Source of the DNA: Flavobacteriales bacterium
GTDB taxonomy: Bacteria; Bacteroidota; Bacteroidia; Flavobacteriales_F; PHOS-HE28
DNA: 64,000 bases
NCBI GenBank assembly: GCA_016788205.1
Contig: JAEUTA010000009.1
Location: forward strand, 1-64,000
Direction of reading: 5' to 3'
Below are positions 1 to 13,500 of this stretch, piece after piece; position 1 is the first letter of the stretch, and each line of letters starts with the position of its first letter. The translations under genes were made by a program, and so were the position numbers. The notes below the pieces were generated by a model. It had not been told where the DNA came from. It worked only from the letters and a program-made list of their open reading frames with translations, and made no database searches.

Positions 1-3000
1 ATAGATGGTGATCGTCGTGTCACCCACCACCTGCACGCTGTCGGTGCTGGTCCAGGTGCTCATGCCGCTGGAGCAGTTGTCGCTCCAAGTGGCCAACGCG
101 CTGGCGGTGAAGACGGCCCACCCGTTCGCGTCGATGTTCACCGTGGCCGGTGCGCAAGCGAGCGTCGGCGTGATCGTGTCCTGCACGGTCACGGTGGCAT
201 CGCAGGTGCTCACGTTGCCGGAAGCATCTGCGACGGTCAGCGTCACGGTCTGCGGGCCAAGGTTGCCGCAATCGAAGCTGGCGGTGCTGGTGCTGTAAAT
301 GAGCGTAGTGGTACCGCAGTTGTCGCTGGAGCCACTGTTCAGATCCGCCCCGGTGATGGTCACGTTACCGGTAGCGTCGAGGTAAGCGTTGATGTTCTGG
401 CAAAGCGCTGTCGGAGCGATGGTGTCGAGCACAGACACCACGGACACGCAGTCGTCGGTGTTGCCGCCATCGTCGGTCACGGTCAGGGTCACGTTGTTCG
501 CGCCGAGGTTCGAGCAGTCGAAGGCGGTCTGCGAAGCGATCAAGCTCACGATGGTGCCATTGTCTGTGCTGCCGCCGTCGATGTCCGCCGCCACGATCGT
601 CGCGTTGCCGCTGGCGTCGAGGTGGATCGTCATCGGCTGGCACACGGCCACAGGTGGGTTGTTGTCCGTCACCGTGACGGTCACTGTGCAATCATCGCTG
701 TTGCCCGCCGCATCGGTCGCGGTCAAGGTCACCGAGTAGGGACCAACAGCGCTGAAGCTGTACTGGCTCAAGCTCATGCTCACGATGGCACAATTGTCCG
801 TGCTGCCGTTGTTCACGTCCGCTGCGGTGATGGTCGCGATGCCACTGCCATCGAGGTTCACGGAAACCGCCTGGCAGATCGCCACCGGTGCTTCGGTATC
901 GTTCACCGTTACCGTGAAGGAGCAGCTCGCCGTGAGGCCAGCAGCGTCGGTCACTTGGTGGGTCACGGTCGTGGTGCCGATCGGGAATTGGCTTCCGCTG
1001 GCAAGCCCAGCGGTCATCACCGTGGTGGCACCCGAGCAGTTGTCGGTCCCGACGGGCGTGGCGTAGTTCACCACGGCACCGCAGATGCCCGCACCATTAC
1101 TCACATTGATGTTCGCGGGGCAGACGATGGAAGGCGCGGTGGCATCAACAACCGTTACGGTGAAGCTGCAGGTCGTTGAATTTCCAGCGGCATCAGTGGC
1201 CGTGTACGTCACCGTGGTCGTGCCGAGCGGGAAGCTGCTGCCTGGTGCATGAGTGGTGCTCAATGAGATGGGCCCACCAGCGCAATTGTCACTCGCTGTA
1301 GGCGCAGTCCAAGTCGCCGATCGCGTGCAATCAGGTCCGGCGTTCACGGAGATGTTGCCCGGGCAACCCGCGATCACCGGAGCGGTCACGTCAACAACCG
1401 TTACGGTGAAGGAGCAGGCAGCGGTCAGCCCGGCCGCATCGGTGGCGGTGTAGACCACCGTTGTCGTTCCGATAGGGAAGCTGCTTCCAGGTGCGAGACC
1501 ACCCGTAAGCGCGATCGAACCACCCGTGCAGTTGTCCGTGAAGGTCGGGACGCTCCAGGTCGCTGTGGCGCTGCAAGCCGCACCCGCGTTCACCGTGATG
1601 TTGCTTGGGCATCCCACGATCACCGGAGCGGTCACATCAATAACCGTTACGGTGAAGGAGCAGCTCACGCTGTTGCCAGCGGCATCCGTTGCGGTGTGCG
1701 TCACGATCGTTGCGCCAACAGGGAAGGTGCTTCCGCTTGCGGGACCAGCCGTGCGCACGGTGTTGACACCCGTACAGTTGTCCGTTCCCACCGGAGCGGT
1801 GTAGTTCACGACTGCACCGCAGAAGCCGGCATCGTTGTTCACTGAGATGTCCGCAGGACACGTGATCGCGGGAGTGATGTTGTCCTGGATGGTCACCGTG
1901 GCGTTGCAGCTGCTGCTGTTCCCGCTGGCATCCGTGACAGTGATTACTACTGTGTTCGCACCGAGATGGGCGCAGGTGAAGCTGGTCTGGCTGGCGCTCA
2001 CGAGGGCTACCGAGCAATTATCGCTGCTACCGCCATCGAGCTGTGCGGAAGTGATGGAAGCGTTGCCGCTGGCATCCAATTGCACGCTGATGTTCTGACA
2101 GACCGCCATGGGCGCGATCGTGTCCAGCACCGTGACGATGGCCACGCAGTTGTCGCTGTTGCCGCCGTCATCGGTCACGGTCAGGCCGATGGTGTTGTCT
2201 CCCAGATGCCCGCAATCGAAGAGGGTCTGCGAAGCCACGAGGGATGCGATGGAGCCATTGTCCGTGCTGCCGCCATCGATCATGGCCGGTGTGATGGTCG
2301 CGGTGCTCGAGGCGTTCACATAGATGGTCACTGGCTGGCACACCGCCGTGGGCGCGTTGTTGTCCTCCACGGTCACGGTCACCGTGCAGTCATCGCTGTT
2401 GCCAGCGGCGTCGAACACCGTAAGCGTTACGCTGTGAGTGCCGATGGTGTTGAACGAGCCCGGCGACACGGTCATGTTCACGATCGCGCAGTTGTCCGTG
2501 GACCCGTTGTCCACTTGCGCCGGGGTCACGTTCGCAATCCCCGATCCGTTCATGCTGATCGTCGCGCTCTGGCAGAGGGCCACTGGCGGCACGTTGTCGA
2601 TCACCGTTACGGTTTGTGCGCAGGTGCTGTTGTTGCCCGCGTTGTCCGTGGCGGTCCAGGTGACCACCACACTGCCGAGCGGGAAGACGGCCGGAGCGTT
2701 ATTGGTCACGCTGGCCACGGCGCAGTTGTCGCTCGTTACAGGTGTGCCCAGCACCACGCCCGTGGCGGTGCAGCCGCTGTTGGTAAAGGCGGTCACATCA
2801 GCCGGGCAAGTGATCACCGGTGCGTTCATGTCCACCACGGTCACGGTGAAGCTGCACTGGCTCGTGTTGCCGCTGGCGTCCGTGGCGGTATAGGCCACCG
2901 TTGTGCTGCCGAGGGGGAAGCTGCCGCCGGATGCAGGACCGGCCGTGCGTGAAATGCTCGAACCGGCGCAGTTGTCGCTCACGGCGGGTTCGCTCCACAG

Positions 3001-4540
3001 TGTGGTTCCGGTGCAGGCCGCATCAGCGATCACGGTGATGTCGCTCGGACATGTGATGATCACCGGCGCGTTGGCATCCACCACCGTTACCGTGAAGGTG
3101 CAGATGGCCGTGTTGCCAGCCGCATCCGTGGCGGTGTACGTGATGGAGTTCGTGCCGATGGGGAAGGTGCTTCCGCTCGCGAAGCCACTGGTCTGTGTGA
3201 TGGTCGCACCGCTGCAATTGTCGCTGACGGTCGGAGCGGTCCAGGAAGCGCTCGCTGTGCAAGCCGCGTCAGCGTTCACGCTGATGTTGCTCGGGCAGCC
3301 CGCGATGGTCGGTGCGGCGACATCAACAACCGTTACGGTGAAGGAGCATGTGCTCGGGTTTCCAGCGGCGTCCATGGCCGTGTAGGTCACCGTGTTGGTG
3401 CCGATCGGGAAAGCGCTTCCAGGTGCAGGACCGGCCGTGCGCGTGATCGAACCGCCTGTGCAGTTGTCGGTGAAGGTGGGAACGGTCCAGGTCGCTGTGG
3501 CCGTGCAAGCCGCGTCAGCGTTCACGCTGACGTTGCTCGGGCATCCCACGATCACCGGTGCGCTGATATCAACAACGGTTACCGTGAAGGAGCAGGTGGA
3601 TGGATTTCCGGAGGCATCCGTGGCAGTGTAGGTCACGGTCGTGATGCCGGTCGGGAATGTGCTTCCCGGGGCAGGACCGGACGTACGTGTGATCGATCCG
3701 CCTGTGCAGTTGTCGGTGAAGGTGGGAACGGTCCAGGTCGCTGTGGCCGTGCAAGACGCGTCCGCATTCACGCTGATGTTCGCAGGACAACCGCTGATCA
3801 CGGGTGCTTCCGCATCCGTGATGGTCACGATCTGCTGGCAGGAACTGGCGTTTCCATAGTTGTCCGTTGCCGTCCAGGTGATCGTATGCGCACCCACGGC
3901 GAGCGGGAACACCGCATCGTAGGTTACCGTGTTCCCGGAACTGCATGTGCTGGTGCTGCTGAAAAGGCCGATGTCCGTGCTGGCGCGTGAGCACATGCCA
4001 GGGTCTGCGGGATAGGTCACATCCGGCGGGCAAGTGATCGTGGGTGCGGTCACATCCAACACGATCACATTGAATGTGCACGTGGTGGTGTTGCCAGATG
4101 CATCCGTAGCCACATAGATGACCGGTGTGGTGCCTGTGGGAAAGGAGGTTCCGGGTGCGCGTGACGTGGTGCGCACGATGGTGACACCGCTGCAATTGTC
4201 CGTGGCCGTTGGGACCGTCCAGTTGGCAATGGCGTTGCACATCGGGCCTGCGTTCAACGTGATGTCGCCGGGGCAACCCACGATCAACGGCCTGATCGTA
4301 TCCACCACATCCACGAACGTGCTGCATGCGGCCGTCGCGCCGTTGTTGTCGGTCACGATCAGCAAGGCCGCCGCCGAACCGATGTCGGCACAGGTGAAGC
4401 TGCTCTGCGAGACCGTCATGCTCACGATGGTGCCGTCGGGATCGTAGCTGCCGCCGTCCGCCAGGGCCGCTGTCAGGGTGGCCGTGCCACTTGCGTCCAG
4501 GTAGAGCGTCGGGTCCTGACACACCGCGACAGGGGGCAGC
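1..4540 (-). repeat. HYR-type module array (18 full units plus one partial)
   Basis: Units of about 80 residues (about 243 nt) follow each other without linkers. Two subtypes are visible. The classical HYR type starts APVIxGCPxNISVNA and ends CSFTVTVVD. A related type starts PxAVCQ and contains DGGSxDN. Reading N to C, the order is one AVCQ unit, seven HYR units, three AVCQ, four HYR, three AVCQ, then a diverged unit cut by the window edge. HYR domains are extracellular immunoglobulin-like folds, usually in adhesion proteins. Confidence 0.85.
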
Positions 4541-7500
4541 GTAGCGGTAACGGAACCGCTGAACTCCGATGTGTTGTTCGTGGTCAGATCCGTCGCCGTG
4601 GTGCTTACCCCATGGCCTGCGGTGATACCGATGGGAAGCAGCGTTGTTACTGAAGCGTTGCCCGACGCGTTCGTCGTCACGTTCAGTTGGCCCAGGAAGG
4701 TGAGCCCTTCACCATGGCCCGATGCATCCGCCACGGGGGAGGAGAAGTACTCGATGCGGAAGGTCCTGCTGGCCGTGCTGTTCAGCGTGCCGTTGATCAG
4801 CGTGCTGGTGACGCCCTGGATGCTGGCGCTCGTGAGCAACGGGTAGTTCTGCAGGGCGTTCGCGCCGTTGTCGCCGTCGCCCAGGTCATTCGCGGTAACA
4901 CCGTTATAGCCCAGGTCGATGCCCAGCGCGTTGTTGCTGTGGATGGAGTTGCCCAGGATGCGGTTGCCTGATGTGCTTGCGCCGACGCCTTCCGCTCCGT
5001 TGAAAGCGATCAGGTTCGCTTCACCAGCAGCAGTGCCACCGACCAGCGAGTTGGAGCAGCCCAGGTCGATGCCGCCAAAGACGTTGCCGATGCCTGCCGA
5101 ACCAGCGGCGTTGGTGCCGATGTAGTTGCCCTGGATCGTGTGTCCGGTCCCACCACCGAGGTAGAAGGCACTGAACCCGTTCACACCATTGCCGCTCACG
5201 ACGTTGCGTGCGGCGACGGTATTGCCACCGATGATGCAGTTGTTGGCGTTCATCAACCGGATACCCGCATCGCCATTACCGAGGGCAGCGGTGCCTGCGG
5301 CGTTGAGCCCGATGATGTTGCCGCGGATCGTGCAGCTGTGCGACATGGACCCGTAGATGCCGCTGGTGGCATTGCCACTGATCAGGTTGCCCTCATTCGC
5401 GCCGGTGCCGCCTACGGTGGTGCTCGCGCCCACGATGATGCCGTCGGAACCGTTGCCCAAAGCCGCTGTTCCTGCGGCGTTCGTGCCGATGCGGTTGCCC
5501 TGGATGATGTTGCCCGTGTTGCTCAGCGAGATACCGGCCTGGCCGTTGCCGCTGATCACGTTCATGGCTCCGGCGGCACCGCTACCGATGGTCGCACCCG
5601 TGGAAGTCGAATAGATCCCATCGTACGTGTTGCCGCGATCCAACGTGCCCGTCGCATCCGTGCCGATGTGGTTGCCGCGGATGTTCGCGCCGGTGGAAGC
5701 ACCCATGATATGGATGCCTTCTTCACCGTTGGCGCTGATCACATTGCCGTAGTTCGCCAGCGCATCACCGATGCCCGCGGAAGTCGCCCCGTTGATGTGT
5801 ATGCCGTCCGCACCGTTGCCTACGGCCGTGGTACCATCAGCAGCGAGGCCGATGTAGTTGCCACGGATGGAGGAGAAGTTCGCGCCGGTGAGCATCTGCA
5901 CACCGTGCGTGCCGTTTCCACTGATCACGTTGCGCTCGTTGGGTGCGCCCGAACCGACGGTGATGCCCGTGGAATTGGTGGCCCCCAGAACGCCGGCACC
6001 CCCGTTGCCGAGGTCGGTCAACCCATCAGCGCCTACGCCGATGTAGTTGCCCAGGATCATCGGGCTCAAGGAGGATTGCTCCACGAAAACGCCGTTCTGC
6101 GTGTTGCCGCTGATCACGTTGCGACGACCCGCCACGTTGCCACCGATCTGGTTCCCGTTGGCCGAAACACTGATGCGAACACCGTTCTGGGCGTTCGGGC
6201 GTGCCACGAGACCTGTCACGGTGGTGCCGATGTAGTTGCCGCGCACCAGGTTCGTGCTGGAACCCGACACGGTGATCTGGATGCCATCCTCGCCGTTGCC
6301 AGCGATCACGTTGCGTGCGGCCGCGATGTCACCACCGATGGTGTTGCTCGCCGAAGCGTTGATGTGTACGCCATCCGCCGCGTTCCCCTGGGCGGTCGCA
6401 CCATCAGGGCGCAGACCGATGTAGTTGCCCGCTACGATGGTGCCCGTGCTTCCGCTGAAGATCTCAACGCCGTTCCAGCCGTTAGCGGCGATCACGTTGC
6501 CTTCAATGGCATCGTTCGTTCCATCGGCATTGGTGCCGATGCGGTTGTTGTTCGCGCCGAGCATGCAGCGCACACCGCCTTGCGCGTTGCCCAAAGGCCC
6601 TGTGCCTGCGCTGTTGAGCCCGACCCAGTTGCCCGCGATCACGTTGTTGATGGCGCTTCCACCGATGCAGGACACACCGCAATTGTCGTTGCCGCTGATG
6701 ATGTTGCGCTCCAGTACATCGCTTACCCCATCCGCATTTGTGCCGATGATGCAGCCGCCACCCACGGGGTGGACACCGATCTGGCCGTTGCCGCGATCGA
6801 GCATGCCGGTGATGTCCGTGCCGATGTAGTTGCCCGCGATGCGCACGTTGCTGATGCCCAGATTCGGCTCGATGCCGTCGTCCGTGTTGCCGCTGATGAT
6901 GTTGCGCTCGGCCGCATCGTTCACGCCATCACCGTTGGTTCCGATGATCACGTTGCTCGCGTTCTGAAGGACGATGCCATCGATGCCATTGGCCACCGCG
7001 CTGGTACCAGCGGCGTTCAGGCCGATGGTATTCCCGGAGATGGTCAGGTTGTCGACCGTCCCGGAGGATGGGTTCGTGATGATCCCGTTCTGCCCGTTTC
7101 CGCTGATCACGTTGCTGATGATAGCGCTCGAGGTGACGGCCGATGCGATGTGGATGCCGTTCTGGCCGTTGCCCAATGCGGCCGTGCCCGCCGCGTTCAC
7201 GCCGATGTGGTTGCCTTGGATGGTGTTGCCGTTCGCGCTGGCGCCTTGGATGCGGATCCCATCACCACTATTTCCGCTGATGGTGTTGCGGTGCGCCGAC
7301 GTGCTGCCTCCGATCAGGTTGTTGGCGCTTTCGATCCGGACACCGGTGATGCCATTCGGTCTGGCCGTTGCGCCGTTGGGTGATGTGCCGATGAAGTTGC
7401 CGATCACCGTGTTGTTCGGCGCATCGGCGATCCATACGCCGTAGTTGTTGTTGCCGGAGATCACATTCGCGCTACCGGGGGCTATGCCGCCCACGGTGGT

Positions 7501-10500
7501 GCTGCTCGAATTGTTGTAGAGATAGACCCCAGCGAAATTCGGGATGGATGCGGTTCCGGCCGCATTCGTTCCCAAGTAGTTGCCGATGATCACGTTGCCG
7601 GTGGAGCCTCCTACCACCGTAGCTCCGCCTGCTCCGTTGCCCGAGAGCACGTTCCGGTCCGCCGGAGTTGTACCACCGATGATGTTGTTGTGCGATCCAC
7701 TGTCCACCGATACGCCATGGTACCCGTTCGGAAGGGCGGCGGTCCCGGTGGCATTCGTGCCCGAGTAGTTCCCGACGATCACGCAATTGCTCGTGCCGAT
7801 GGCCAGAGAGATACCGGTGTACACGAACCGGTTGACCACAAAGCCGCGCACCACCGAGTTGCTCGCCGTGTAGAACACCATCCCGTTGCTGTTGCCCGCG
7901 TTCGTTCCGTTCAGTTCAACGATCGGCGTACCTGCGAAGCCGGGCTGTTTCGTGGCGTCGAGTACCAGGGTGGACGAGATAACGGTCGCGACCGACTGCA
8001 GCGCAATGGTGGCCACCCCCGAGATGAAATAGTTGTTCGCAGCGCGCAATCCCGCAGATGCAGTGCCGTTGCTGATCATGAACACCATGTTCTCCTTGGC
8101 CGCTACAAGGCCGTTCTGGAGGAGTGCCGCATCAGTGCCGAGTCCGTTGGCGTTGATAATGGTCTGGCGGTACGAACCTTGGCCAGCATCATTGGTGTTG
8201 CATACCACGTTGAAGCTGTACCCGAAGTCCACGCCGGTGACCGGACCTCCGCCCAGTGAGACCGCGGTGATGGATTGGGCCGCTGTGGTGGCGGTGCTAA
8301 GTGCTGCGAGCGTGGTGTTGCCGAGCGGTGCATCCACTTTGTTCGGTACCTCGCCGCCCACCATGTCGGTGGACGAATACGCGAGGCTCATGTCCACTTC
8401 CGTGCGGAACGTCTGCACGGCACTGTGCTGGCTGGCCACGTAGCCGGGTCGCACGCTACTCACAGACGTGTTCACGATACGCACGGTATAGTCGCCGGGA
8501 ACTAACGAAGTGAAGGTGTATGCGCCGCTCGCGTCCGTCAGGCTGAACGCGACGAAGTTCCCCGAAGCGTCATACAACTCCGCGCGGGCCAGTGGACGAC
8601 CGCTACCGCCGTTGGCAAGTGCAGTTGCGCGATCGCGACCTGCGCCACCGCCGTAGTTCACATCCTCGAAAACGGTACCACTGATGGACCCACCGGAACC
8701 GACGGCGACCGCGGCTGAGAATTCGCTCGTGTTGTTGAGCACGGTATTGGTGGCCGTGGCGGAGATGAAATGCCCCAGCAACGTCCCGCCCGCTGGCATT
8801 ACATGGCTGAACGCCGAATTACCGGAGGCGTCGGTGGTCACATTCGTCGTGCCGAGGTAAAACGCGCCTTCACCATGGCCGCTCGCGTCGGCGGTGGGCG
8901 AGGAGAAGAACTCCAGACGCAAGGTCGTGCTCGGAGTGCTGTTGATGGTACCCAGGATCGTTATGTTCCCGCCATTGAGGATCGCGCTGGTATTCACCGG
9001 ATAGTTCTGCCGTGCGTTGGCTCCCGTATCGGTATCGCTGGCATCATTCGGTAGCGGCCCCACATTACCGAAGACCAGGTTGATCCCAAGCCCCGTGTTG
9101 TTGTTGATCCTGTTACCAAGGATGCGGATCCCTGAAGCGGCATCGCTGATGCCCACACCACCGAACACACCGGAGGTGCCGTTGTGCGTGATCGTATTGC
9201 CTTCGTTCACACCGGTCCCGCCGATCAGGTTTCCGATGGCGCCAGCGTCCACCTGAATACCTTCTTCGCCATTGCCCAGATCCATTGTGTTGCCTTGGTC
9301 GGTGCCGATCGCGTTGTTCTGGATGATGTTGCCTGTGGTGCCGGTGTCGTAGAGGCTGATGCCGTTGTCCTGGTTACCGCTGATCACATTGCCTGCGCCG
9401 GCCGCGGTTCCACCGATCAAGGTGCCGGTAGTAGCGGCCGACAATTCGATACCCGCTGCACCATTCGGTCGGGCACTGCTGCCCATGGCGTTCGTTCCGA
9501 TGAAGTTGCCGCGGATCTGTGTGCCGCTGGCGCTGCCGACCAACAGGCCGTGCTTCGCGTTACCACTGATCACGTTGCCTGTGATCACCACATTGTCCGC
9601 GTTGTCGATATGTACACCGTTCGAGTCATTGGCGATGGCGGTGGTACCCGTCAGGTTGAGCCCGATGTGGTTGCCGCGTATCGATGTGCCACTGGCCGAT
9701 ACCCCGGCGAGGTGGATGCCGTTGACCGCATTGCCTGAAATGACATTGAGCGATCCAGCGGCGCTACCGCCGATGGCGTTGCCGCTGCCTTCCACACGGA
9801 TACCCGTGTTGCCGTTGCCCTTGTCCAACAGACCGGCCGCGTCCGTTCCGATCCGATTGCCAAGCAGGGTTACACCCGTGCCTTGGATCCAGACACCGAG
9901 GTCGCTGTTGCCGGAAATGGTGTTGCCAGCGCCCGCAGCTGTGCCGCCGATGGTGATGGTGTTGGAGGTAGGGTCCACATACACCGCCGCTTGCGCGTTC
10001 GGGATCGCCGTGGAGCCATCGGCGCCCAGGCCCACATAGTTGCCTTGGATGGTGATGTTGTTCACTCCAACCTCATGGCAGATGCCGCTGGAGCCGTTGC
10101 CGCTGAAGATGTTCCGGTCCGCTACGGAGGTTCCGCCAACGATGCTGCCCATCGTGTTGGTATGGCTCCAGAAACCATCGCGTCCGTTACCGATCGCGGC
10201 CGTACCCGCAGCGTTCGTGCCGATGCGGTTGGCCTTCACAGTGGTGCCCGTGGCCGCGTTCAGTGCAAGTCCGTCGTGCAGGTTTCCGCTGATGGTATTG
10301 CCCGCACCCGCTGCACCGACGATCGCGTTGGTGGTATTCACCAGTTCGGCACCCGTCTGTGCGTTCGGAATGGCCGCCGTACCTGCGGCGTTCAGGCCGA
10401 TCAGGTTGGCGTAGAGCATCTGCCCGCTGCCGCCCTCGATACGCACACCTTTCGTATTGCCGCTGATCACGTTGGCTTCACCGGCCGCCGTGCCGCCTAT

Positions 10501-13500
10501 GCGCGTGTTGTTGCTTGTGATCGCGCGCACACCCTGTTGCCCGTTGCCCAAGGCCACGGTACCCGCCAGATCGGTACCGATGTAGTTGTTCGTGATCACC
10601 TGGCCCACCGTGCTGAGCAGGTTGATGCCGTGGCGGGTGTTGCCACTGACCACGTTCCGGAGCGTTCCGGTGCCGCCGATGTTCCCGGCGCCCACACCGG
10701 TCCCGATGTAGATGCCGTCCAAGGTGTTCGCGATCGCGGCCGTGCCGGTGGCGTTCAGCCCGATGATGTTGCCGCGGATGAAAGGGGAGGTGGTGCCCGC
10801 GCCGATGAGTTCCACGCCATGCCCGTTGTTGCCGCTGATCACGTTCGGGGCCGTGATATCGGCCCAAAGCATGAGCAGCGCGGAGCCGTTCACGTTCACC
10901 CCGTTCAGCGTATTGCCACGGTCAAGTGTCCCCGTGGCGTCCGTACCGATGCGGTTCTCCCTGATGTTGATGTTCGTGCCGCCGATCACATTCACACCAT
11001 GCGCCGCGTTGCCACTGATGGTGTTGTTCTCGAAGAGCACCCATTGCGCGGCATTGCTCCTTGCTCCATCCCGTTGGTTGGGGATCACTGTGCTTCCATC
11101 GGCTCCCAGGCCGATGTGGTTTCCGAGTACACCGAAATTGGTGGTGCTCGCGGTGTTCAGGCTAACGCCGTCCAGCGTGTTGCCGCTGATGATGTTGCGC
11201 TCCGATGCGAGGTCGCCACCGATCCGCCCGGCAGAGGCCGAATTGATCACCACGCCGTGCTGCGAGTTGGGAAGCGCAGCTGTACCCGTTTTGTTGGTGC
11301 CGATGAAGTTGCTTTCCACGGTCGGGTCGTCACCGCTCAGGGTAATGCCGCTACCCGTGTTGCCCGAGATGGTGTTGTGGTGGATGTACGTGTCCGCACC
11401 GGTCATGTTGATGCCGCCCGTACCGTTGGGGATCGCGGCCGTGCCGGCGAGGTTCGTACCGATGAAGGAGTAGCTCACTTCATTCCCGTTCCCCGTTCCG
11501 ATCACGCCTTGCTGCGGATGGCCGGAGATCACGTTCTCCATGTTGGCGTTCGCGCTGCCGATGTAGTTGTCGTGCGCCCCGTTGCGGAGGGAAACACCGA
11601 AGGGCTGGCTGCAGATGGCGGCCGTACCGGCCTGGTTGGTGCCGACCCGGCAGTTCGACATATGGTTGTGCATGGCGTCCGCGCCATCGATGATCACACC
11701 GCCGGCCGCGTTGCCGGAGATCACGTTCGGTGAGCCGGGCCACCACTCATTGCCGATCTCGGTATCCTGCGTGTTGTTCACGTATACACCCGCGCCGCCG
11801 TTCCCGGCGCACGTCACTCCGTCCGGCCGTACACCCAGGTGACAGTAGTTCACTTCGATGGACGGGGCGTTCACTGTGATCGCGTTACCGCCGAAACCGG
11901 TGATCGCGAAGCCGTAGAGGCCACCCCAGCCCGCATCGAATACAACACCGTTGGCACCGGCCCCCGCCGATGTGCCGACCAGGTGTACCACCGGCGTACT
12001 GCTGTACTCCGGATCGGTGATGCCCATCACGTTCGTGGCCGTGGTAAGCGGCGGCAGGGGTGAGGTGGGCGTGATGGTCTGCGCACCGGATCCGGGCAGG
12101 TCGAAGTAGATGTGGTTCGCCGTCCAACCGTCGTAGTTGTTGTTCGCCGCCAGGAAGGCCTCACGCAACGAAACACCGTCGCCACCCTGGCTGTACATCA
12201 GGTTGCGCACGGAGCTCACGTCGCCGTTCACCACGTCGTTGGTGTTGGTCACCATGAACTTCTGCCCCGTGCAGGCCAGGTTGGCCGCGTACTCGGAGGT
12301 GGCTACAAGGCCCTCGTTGGTGGCCGTGCAACTGATCATCGTGCCCGCAGGGATCCCGTTCCAGGCACCTACGGTCGCATGGAACAGGTCCGAGCCGCTC
12401 GGGCTGGTCTCGAAGTAGCGGGTACCGATCCAGAGTTGGCCTTCACCGTGCGTGGCATCCGGGTTGGCGTTGGCGTAGAAATCGAAACGGATCCAGGTGC
12501 TGGGCGTTCCGTTGTAGGTGAAGTCCACATACACGCGTCCTTCCAGATCGCTCATCGCATTCACGAGCACCGGGAAGTTGATCAGGTTGTTCGGGCCGCT
12601 GTCCCCGTCGTTCAGGTCATTGGTGGTCACGCCGTTGTTCCCCAGGTCGATGCCCAGGCCGCCGTTGCCCCAGATGTAGTTGCCTTTGATGTCCAGCCGT
12701 GTGGCGGCATCATCCACCACGATGCCCTGGTTGGTGCAGCCCGCGATCTGGTTGTAGCAGCATCCGGTCTCACCGACCATGTTCTGCGTGGAACCGTTCT
12801 CCGCGCGGAGGCCCACCTGCACACCGCCGATCACCGTTGTGCCGTCGCTGCTGAGGCCGACGTTGTTCACGCGGATCTGCGTGCCCGTGCAAGTCGCACC
12901 CGACAAGCGGATGGCCGGCGAGGCCGTGCATCCGGAGATCTGGTTCCGCTCATCGCCACCCCAGCCACCGATCTGGCTGTTCGATCCGTAGACCACGATG
13001 CCGTTACCGGTCCCACTGGCCGCCGTTCCGGTGGCGTTCGTTCCGATGAAGTTGCCCTGGATCCGGGCATTGTCCGCACCGGCCGCGATGTTGATCGAGT
13101 TGGTCGTGAACCGGTTGATCACCAGGCCACGGATGTAGCAATGGAAGGTGTTGATCGTGAAGCCTGTCGCGACGGTGTTGTTCCCGTTCAGTTCGATGCG
13201 CAGTACGGCGTTGCTGCCCGGCCCAATGGTGTTCACGGAGGCCCCCGGCTGTGTGTACCCATCGATCAGGACCTGACCGGTGATGGTCGGCAGTGCGCTG
13301 GCGAGGGTGATGGTGCGCACCCCCGCACCGGCGATGTTGAACCGGATGGTATCCGCACCCGCCGTTCCGTTCGCGCTGATGATGGCCGTCCGCAGCGAGC
13401 CTGCGCCCGCGTCGTTGGTGCTGGTAACGGTGAAGTTCGCCGCTTGGGAGCTTCCGCAGATCGCCACCAGAGCAAGGCTCAGTGCCGCGTGCGTGAAGCG

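Noticed and set aside
5140..7383. Plus-strand open frame of 747 codons rich in ADVVA/ADHVA repeats
   Set aside because: It is in exact codon register with the antisense strand of the giant repeat gene, so its length follows from the repeat composition. The same applies to the long plus-strand frames at 1966, 9883 and 12112.
4900..13000. Regular short repeats that might look like a CRISPR array
   Set aside because: Spacing and sequence are imperfect, the repeats keep one protein frame, and they encode beta-helix turns; no cas genes are nearby.
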